From positions 1 to 26,597 of the forward strand of contig JBHJMP010000735.1 in NCBI GenBank assembly GCA_043381765.1: a stretch of 26,597 nucleotides of DNA, read 5' to 3'. How positions within the stretch are numbered: position 1 is the stretch's first letter; every line of letters starts with the position of its first letter. The position numbers and the translations under genes were made by a program. This stretch comes from Collodictyon triciliatum. Lineage: Eukaryota > CRuMs. The notes under the pieces were generated by a model. That model had not been told where the DNA came from and did no database searches. It worked only from the letters and a program-made list of their open reading frames with translations. Of this stretch, positions 20,601 to 26,597 are shown piece by piece.

Positions 20601-21190
20601 CTAGTAAGAAAAATGCAAAGAAAGCACAAGTTAAACATGGTGTAAAATAATGTAAAATATACGCTACTAGTACCATAAATAAGCAAAACAAAAATTAAAT
20701 CATACGTCAATGATAACATAGATGAAAACAAAAAAACAAAAAAACAACTTAAAATGTCACTACAAATAACACCACAGACTACTCGCTCCTGCTCGCCGTG
20801 AGCGAAGGCGCAAAACCAACGCGCGACCGCAAAGCCTCGCGACGCCAATCCAGCTCGAGCTTCGGGGCCATCGGAGCCGCATCGGCTTTTGCTGCGCAGT
20901 CGCCGGGATATTACGGCGGGACACACACGCCCTTCTTCCGCACATACAACGGCGGCATTGAGGAGCACACAGACGAGGAGCGCATGAGCTGCGTGACGTC
21001 CGGGTTGGCCGTGGACCGCGCATTCCACGTGGGCATCATCGACATCTTCCAGGAGTACAATCTCGACAAGAAGGCAGAGCGCTGGGCCAAAGCGAATCTG
21101 CGGTGCAAGGACGTCCGTGGGATTTCGTGCACAATGCCGGAGGATTATGCGCAGCGTTTTGTGGAGATGATGGAGCGCATTTTGAAGTGA
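15744..21190 (+). CDS. GPCR-phosphatidylinositol phosphate kinase fusion (GPCR-PIPK)
   Basis: Exons: 15744-15825, 16305-16411, 16523-16578, 16701-16749, 16872-17300, 17703-17921, 18129-18266, 18406-18591, 18679-18789, 18921-19183, 19319-19570, 19715-19787, 20004-20120, 20266-20467, 20778-21190. The sum is 2697 nt, 898 aa, with all phases joining. Layout: Ser/Pro-rich cytosolic N-terminus (1-134), receptor-like membrane region (135-450), linker (450-500), PIP-kinase domain (500-898). Such fusions are known from dictyostelids (RpkA) and oomycetes, where they couple an extracellular signal to phosphoinositide production. The linker holds M-R-C-T-L-T-G-I, similar to the LR(x)nGI motif I recall for these proteins. 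The start MSSVETG follows AAG and leads straight into a phase-1 donor. The gene is head to head with the PH/actin-related gene. Exon 3 has a CAGCAG double acceptor, and the exon 4 start is the least certain junction. Confidence 0.92.
15836..16265. repeat. variant 8-mer array TTTTTATG / TTTTCATG / TTTTCTTG
   Basis: Octamer-based array filling intron 1 of GPCR-PIPK (15826-16304). It starts only about ten bases after the donor and ends about 40 before the acceptor. The left end is mostly TTTTTTG and TTTTTATG, the middle mixes TTTTTATG and TTTTCATG, and the right end is pure TTTTCTTG. The Cys/Phe/Met frames through it are artefacts. Confidence 0.94.
17422..17691. repeat. poly(T) tracts flanking an assembly gap
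   Basis: About 94 T, then 100 N (17516-17615), then a short mixed piece and about 45 T. All lie in GPCR-PIPK intron 17301-17702, ending about ten bases before the acceptor. Homopolymers this long are prone to length error. Confidence 0.95.
17516..17615. other. assembly gap, 100 N
   Basis: Placeholder gap within the poly(T) intron. Confidence 0.98.
18921..21190 (+). other. PIP-kinase catalytic domain
   Basis: Landmarks in order: A-M-L-V-F-R-H-I-C (the start of the fold), R-F-I-I-K-T with the ATP-binding Lys586, F-D-M-K-G-S (family DLKGS, 652-657), I-M-D-Y-S-L-L with the catalytic Asp762, and G-I-I-D-I-F with the metal-binding Asp850. The activation loop is about 851-881. A low-complexity Ser/Ala/Gly-rich insert (772-830) separates MDYSLL from IID. 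The loop position that is Glu in type I (PI4P 5-kinase) and Ala in type II (PI5P 4-kinase) is Gly876 here, so substrate choice cannot be read from it. All visible catalytic residues are kept, so it is probably active. Confidence 0.92.
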
Positions 21191-21945
21191 TTCTCGTCTC
21201 GTCTATTATTTCTTTCCTCTTTTTAATGTTGCTTTGCGTCACCATGATTGCTCGTGATACTCACTGGTTTGCTATGATTGTGTGTTGTTGCAGGCACTGA
21301 AGATTGGAGGGAGGGCATTTTATATTGGTTTAATCCCTCTATTTTTAAAAAACATTTTTTTTAACTCTTTTTGTTATAAGAACAGAATGCTTTGTCCATT
21401 TTTTATTNNNNNNNNNNNNNNNNNNNNNNNNNNNNNNNNNNNNNNNNNNNNNNNNNNNNNNNNNNNNNNNNNNNNNNNNNNNNNNNNNNNNNNNNNNNNN
21501 NNNNNNNNNNNNNNNNNNNNNNNNNNNNNNNNNNNNNNNNNNNNNNNNNNNNNNNNNNNNNNNNNNNNNNNNNNNNNNNNNNNNNNNNNNNNNNNNNNNN
21601 NNNNNNNNNNNNNNNNNNNNNNNNNNNNNNNNNNNNNNNNNNNNNNNNNNNNNNNNNNNNNNNNNNNNNNNNNNNNNNNNNNNNNNNNNNNNNNNNNNNN
21701 NNNNNNNNNNNNNNNNNNNNNNNNNNNNNNNNNNNNNNNNNNNNNNNNNNNNNNNNNNNNNNNNNNNNNNNNNNNNNNNNNNNNNNNNNNNNNNNNNNNN
21801 NNNNNNNNNNNNNNNNNNNNNNNNNNNNNNNNNNNNNNNNNNNNNNNNNNNNNNNNNNNNNNNNNNNNNNNNNNNNNNNNNNNNNNNNNNNNNNNNNNNN
21901 NNNNGTAACACGCAATTAACAATATTGAAACTTAAGAGAATCATT
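21191..21945. other. convergent intergenic region with 497-N gap
   Basis: Lies between the stop of GPCR-PIPK (plus) and the stop of the glucosyltransferase (minus). About 217 visible bases follow the kinase stop and about 41 precede the transferase stop; the rest is N (21408-21904). No gene, repeat or clear AATAAA is seen in the visible parts. This gap, unlike the others, is not 100 N and is not flanked by a microsatellite. Confidence 0.9.
21408..21904. other. assembly gap, 497 N
   Basis: The size is not a round placeholder, so it was probably estimated from paired reads. A small gene or 3' UTR sequence could be hidden here. Confidence 0.98.
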
Positions 21946-24900
21946 TCATGTGAATTCGTACTTATTGTAACAGTATGTCAAAATGCGACGCCACAATGGT
22001 TTTGTTATGACTGCAGATTTCGCCCGGATTGCTTGGCTCGAGACCTTTTGCAAATAGTTCAGTGACCAAACCAACTCATCATGGTTCACTTTTACGTGTT
22101 TGTTACTTTTTTTTTTATGTATATAATTACATTTGCACACAGTTGAGGTAAGGAGATAAAAAAAAAAAAAAGAAGGGGATTTCGTGCATTAAAATAAGCT
22201 GAGTGTATGTTGAGTTGTGCTGGATTTAAAGTTGAATCAAGCTGCGATTTTTGATTATTTGTCTTTGTCTTTTCTTTTGGTATTAAAACGTAGCTTTGAT
22301 TTCTGCCACTTACTTTTGCATTTGTGTCCATCTGCATCATTCGCTTTGCTGCGAAGTTTGCGTGTGCATCGTCCGTCAGTGCCGAACGGAGGGATTCGAT
22401 TCTTGCAATGTGGCCCTCTGCATCGCTCATGGGCGCGAGTTCGAAGTTGCGCTCAACCTTTTGTGTTTGATGGAAGAGGAAGAGAAAGAGAAAGAGGAAG
22501 AGAAAGAGAAAGAGAAAGAGAAAGAGAAAGAGAAAGAGAAAGAGAAAGAGAAAGAGAAAGAGAAAGAGAAAGAGAAAGAGAAAGAGAAAGAGAAAGAGAA
22601 AGAGAAAGAGAAAGAGAAAGAGAAAGAGAAAGAGAAAGAGAAAGAGAAAGAGAAAGGAGAAAAGATGTGGCAGCTATCAGTCTGATTGACATGTGCGCGC
22701 ATCTCAGACTAGCATCTTAATATTATTTCATATTCTCTTTCAGCTATATTTTCTCTCATTCATAATTTCTCGTTTTTTCTCTGATTCTATTTTCATAATC
22801 CAACAAAGACATCAATTAATAGAGTAGATTTTTGGGGCTGCTGTGTTCTCACCTTCACGACGCGCCCTCCTTTTATTGTATAGCGGATTCCTGACCAAGT
22901 GATGTGGTTGCTGAAAAGATTGTGGATGCTAAATGATATAGTAAAGAAATTTAAATGGACAATCAAAGTCATGAAGTATATATGCAGGCGGCGTGTTTGG
23001 CAGAAAAAATGTAATGCTGTTTTTATATACAGGTTGCGAATTGCAACATTTTTTTATAGGAATTTCGTGGACCACTTAATATCATCAGCTTCATATTAAC
23101 GAAGAGAAGAATAAATGGTTGAGTGTAAATACTCGAACAGTTAATGCATCTGCTTCCTACTTGACATAAAGCGCAGAAAAGACGTGAATGTAGTAGCAGA
23201 ATCCAACCTTCAGCCAGTCGATTTGGACATCAAGTTTCTTTATGCAGATAGAAATTAATGCATGGCAGAATGAAGAAACGATTGTAACAAACAAGGAAGA
23301 GCAATGTGCACCGTTTGGTCATGTTTGTTGTCAAAAATAGTTCTTAAGGTCACATTTTCTCTGGTCAACAAAACATTATATGTATGGATTTCTTTGCGAT
23401 TGAAACAGGTACACGGCTTGGAGAAAGCTCTCTGCACATATCAACGAGAGTGCTCACTGCATAGCGCATCGAAAAAAGAGAAGCTACATACAACACAAGC
23501 ATCACGAGGGACATGGTCGAATTCACTTGGCACTAATTTTAAAGATGGGTTCAATTCAGTAAAGGTTGTAGCAATCATAAAAAGAAGACCGAGATATTCA
23601 CTTTATTTTGTGAAACAGCTTCGACATAATGAAGCTATTCGTGAATCAGATATGTAAACACATATGTGAATAAATGGCGATTATAAAACGTATTCGATTT
23701 TTTTTCGACGATTAGCTTCCTGCTGTGATGAGTTGTCTATATATAAATGTTGTTGGTTTGTACTTGAAATGCTATACTGGAATTTTTCAGCGGAGATGGG
23801 AAAACCATGAGAGCGTTGTATAATCTGTAGGATTAAAATAGTGTGTGAGAGAAGCAGGTGAGAGGTTTCAACATTTCAGTTTTTTTTAGAAAAAGAATAA
23901 GAAAAAGATACGATGATATGAAACAAGTTACGAAAACTTACAAGTCAACTACTTGAACAAACGAAAGCAGCATCGGAAAGGAGTTCATAATCAGAACACC
24001 ATAGTTCACAAGGGCAAGAGATATATTAACCAGTTGGTGATATTGAGATGCATAGGTCAATATATTGAATCCTTGACGGCGCACGAAGTTTAGATATCTG
24101 GGTGATTAAAATAATACACCCACTCAAAATGAAAACTGATTGAATGCATGCAAAAAACCAATCACTTGAATATGTAAGAAAAAAAAAGGTTACGAGAAAA
24201 AAGCATACATGAACATTCAAAAAATAAATAGGAAGGAAAAGTATCAGCACAAACGATGAAAACTTCATGTTGCGGTCAAGAAGGTTTGGAAATATGCAGT
24301 TAAGAGGACTAGATATTAGACGACCCTGAAAAAGAATATTATAATGAGTTGAATATTGCATCAGCAGGTATTAACACTGCGATTAGTGGCACATAAACAT
24401 TCTATTTCAGTATAAAGAAAATTCAAGGAATCCATTTACTGATTTACTTATTCGTTTACCTCTTGCCGACATAGTATACTTAGTATCATGTCATCTGAGT
24501 ACCCTCCATCCCTCCACATGTCGATCAAATTGTATGCGTTTTGGTCCAAGTCAGCTTTTCTGTAAGATGAAAGCGAAGCGTCAGTTTTTAAGGTTCGACG
24601 TTTGATTATAGCGAATAAATCCGTAAATTGGAAAAAAAATATGCGGAATAAAGCAACCACACAAACAAACCGGATAAGCAAACAACCACCCCAAACAAAG
24701 TGAGTGTATTTATCGATGTAGCCTACGATTGCACCGCAACGATAAATAAATGTACAAAGCGACGCGATGGAGGCTCCTTGTGGCGGTAAATCCAGTGTGT
24801 ATCCGCATGCGCAGAAACTCTAAAATTGTATTTGAAGCAACAGTGGGGAAATGTCTCTTGAATTGTAATCCATATCGTTTTAGATAGACTAATAGAGCAG

Positions 24901-26292
24901 AAAACAATAAACTAAACCAATCAAATCAGATATGGGGATAATATGAACCATTTTGTGCAAATTGGATACAAAAATGTAGATGGCTTGACATAAAAAAAAA
25001 GGATAGATAAGGTGTTGGAAACAATGAAGAATACTTTTGGGTCGGACTCTAATGTTTTCACCAATGTGTTGATTGTATCCTGTTTTATTTCATTTTATTT
25101 TTGGAGGCAAGGATATTTCATCGATATGAAAAAGGTGGTGGTAGTTAACAAATATCCTGAATACATCAATGCAGAAAAGTATGAGAAAAGCAAACTCACA
25201 GGATGAATAGATATATCGTCGTCTAAAATAAGAACGTATTTCGAATCCTGTGCTGCATTTTTCATTCCTTGGAGCAAGTTTTGAAGCTTACATATGTTAA
25301 ATATATTCAATATGAGTAACTATAGTTTAGTATTATGAAAAAAGCAAAGATAAGACTTCAGAATATTTTAAATTGATGATGGTGAGGTGTTCAAAATCTG
25401 TATATCATTAAGAGTTTACTTTTTGACTGCAGTGAAACGAAAATCCGGCAGTAATTACCCTAACAGACTTTTGATACTGATTTTCCTGGGTTAAATCAAA
25501 CAGTAGGAATAAAGTGAAATGAATAATGAGGTACTTAAAATCACAGTGATAGTGTTCATGGATAAAAATAACATAGAATGGGCTAAGAAAAAATATAAAA
25601 TAGTCTTAATTCAGCCTATAGAAAGATAATATATTAACTTACCTGTATCATTTTGCAAAGGGCTGGATAGGCTGGATCAGACGCATCTTCGACGGTAAAT
25701 ATAAACTCGCATGTTCCATTGTAATTGGCGCATATGCAATTCTCCCAGTTTTCGATGGACGCATGATGAATGCCTTTCACAGCCATGATGACAGAGACCT
25801 TTGGGTAAAGCTGTACAAAAATGAAACTATGAATACATAATCGACCTAAGTAAATGAATAGTGTAAAGTGATTACTTATTGGTGTTATGATTGTTATTAT
25901 TCTTATTATTGTTATGATTGTTATAATTCTTATTATTGTTATGATTGTTATAATTATTCTTATTATTGTTATGATTGTTATGATTGTTATAATTATTCTT
26001 ATTATTGTTATGATTGTTATAATTGTTATAATTGTTATGATTGTTATGATTGTTATGATTGTTATAATAGTTATTATTGTTATGATTGTTATGATTTTTA
26101 TAATTGTTATAAATGTTATAATTGTTATAATTGTTATAATTGTTTGATTTGGTTGTATGAGATATAATACTGTTGGTTTCTCTGGCGAAATAGAGACAAG
26201 GTCGCTATTTATGACATCAGAGCTGTGCTGCAATTTTTTAAGCTGCGATACAATTTTGCGACGCGAGCATCCCAGTTGAATCCATGCGATTA
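21946..26292 (-). CDS. GCS: ceramide glucosyltransferase, plant type (N-terminal exon missing)
   Basis: Transfers glucose from UDP-glucose to ceramide at Golgi/ER membranes, the first step of glucosylceramide synthesis. Exons 5' to 3': 26292-26171, 25810-25643, 25485-25420, 25286-25200, 25079-25023, 24819-24671, 24559-24460, 24325-24255, 24097-23942, 23824-23764, 23532-23413, 23237-23161, 22910-22853, 22457-22314, 22044-21946. Phases join to about 511 aa (plant GCS is about 520). Motifs: V-S-V-I-M-A-V-K-G, F-T-V-E-D-A-S-D-P-A-Y (first Asp), Y-V-L-I-L-D-D-D (DXD-like), G-Y-T-L-D-L-P, F-V-W-G-G-C, R-D-G-G-Y-S-D-D-M (catalytic Asp), R-L-I-S-S-P, and near the end I-T-W-S-G-I-R-Y. It follows the plant sequence rather than metazoan UGCG. 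The first visible exon holds the end of an N-terminal membrane helix and basic residues; no start was found. The last two exons rest on weak acceptors. A read-through of exon 13 would stop at 22795-22793. Confidence 0.92.
22474..22656. repeat. (GAGAAA)n microsatellite
   Basis: About 30 GAGAAA units in glucosyltransferase intron 22852-22458. On the sense strand it is a pure pyrimidine (TTTCTC)n tract ending about 16 nt before the acceptor of exon 22457-22314, so the array itself can serve as its polypyrimidine tract. Confidence 0.96.
25884..26143. repeat. interrupted (ATTGTT)-based array
   Basis: TTGTTATGA and TTGTTATAA units in alternating blocks with occasional ATTCTTATT, filling glucosyltransferase intron 26170-25811. 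It is less pure than the other arrays, suggesting greater age. The Ile/Thr and Cys/Tyr frames through it are artefacts. Confidence 0.93.
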
Positions 26293-26597
26293 CTTGTGTT
26301 AAGAAAAATAATGAACGGTCGAATCAAATATCAAAGAAAACTGATAATTGAAGCGACATATGAAGAAAAATGTAAATGAAAGTAAAAATGTGAATGAGAA
26401 TAGGAATGAGAATAGGAATGAGAATAGGAATGAGAATAAGATTAAGAATGAGAATGAGAATGAGAATGAGAATGAGAATGATAATGATAATGATAATGAT
26501 AATGATAATGATAATGATAATGATAATGATAATGATAATGATAATGATAATGATAATGATAATGATAATGATAATGATAATGATAATGATAATGATA
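26293..26597. other. non-coding left of GCS exon, ending in (AATGAT)n array
   Basis: On the minus strand, bases 26400-26293 are T-rich and end in an AG at 26294-26293, fitting an intron 3' end. The rest (about 26398-26597) is GAATGA and GAATAG units turning into about 20 units of AATGAT, cut by the window edge. No start exon for the glucosyltransferase was found, so it probably lies beyond the window. Confidence 0.8.

Noticed and set aside
20486-21028. Minus-strand frame of 180 codons
   Set aside because: Antisense to the last kinase exon, whose plus-strand frame carries MDYSLL and IID.
22314-22430. Separate minus-strand gene starting M-S-D-A-E-G-H-I-A-R
   Set aside because: The frame is open upstream to an acceptor at 22458 and joins in phase to the preceding glucosyltransferase exon. 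The junction reads V-V-K-V-E-R, close to the K-I-E-R near the plant GCS C-terminus, so the Met is internal.
22899-23657. Two plus-strand frames of 66 and 117 codons
   Set aside because: They lie antisense to well-supported glucosyltransferase exons and intron and show no family features.

Overview
The window is a nuclear, intron-rich eukaryotic locus. Genes are split into many short exons (12 to about 500 nt) by GT-AG introns. Most introns carry a long, near-perfect microsatellite, and five of the six assembly gaps fall inside such arrays. Coding exons are much richer in G+C than introns. A GPCR-PIP-kinase fusion, a plant-type ceramide glucosyltransferase and a plant-type acyl-CoA oxidase together suggest a free-living protist. 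A rhizarian such as a foraminiferan would fit the repeat style and gene set, but this is inference and not proven by the sequence.

Four genes could be reconstructed exon by exon with consistent reading phase. (1) 409-7816, plus strand: peroxisomal acyl-CoA oxidase, 24 exons, about 640 aa, with a probable N-terminal PTS2 signal and a 12-nt microexon. (2) 15381-8166, minus strand: a serine/proline-rich N-terminus, four PH-like domains and a complete actin-related domain of 376 aa. The splice phases make this one protein of about 1182 aa in 20 exons. A split into two genes is the alternative. (3) 15744-21190, plus strand: a multi-spanning receptor fused to a phosphatidylinositol phosphate kinase (GPCR-PIPK), 15 exons, about 898 aa. 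(4) 26292-21946, minus strand: plant-type ceramide glucosyltransferase, 15 visible exons and about 511 aa, with the N-terminal exon(s) missing.

Genes 1 and 2 converge at 7817-8165. Genes 2 and 3 are head to head and share a 362-bp promoter region (15382-15743). Genes 3 and 4 converge across a 497-N gap. The head-to-head pair is the most interesting part. A receptor that should make phosphoinositides is divergently paired with a protein that combines tandem PH domains (a fold that often binds phosphoinositides) with an actin-like module that has lost key ATP-hydrolysis residues. A shared role in signalling from membrane to cytoskeleton is a testable inference.

No rRNA, tRNA, CRISPR array or recognisable transposon was seen.
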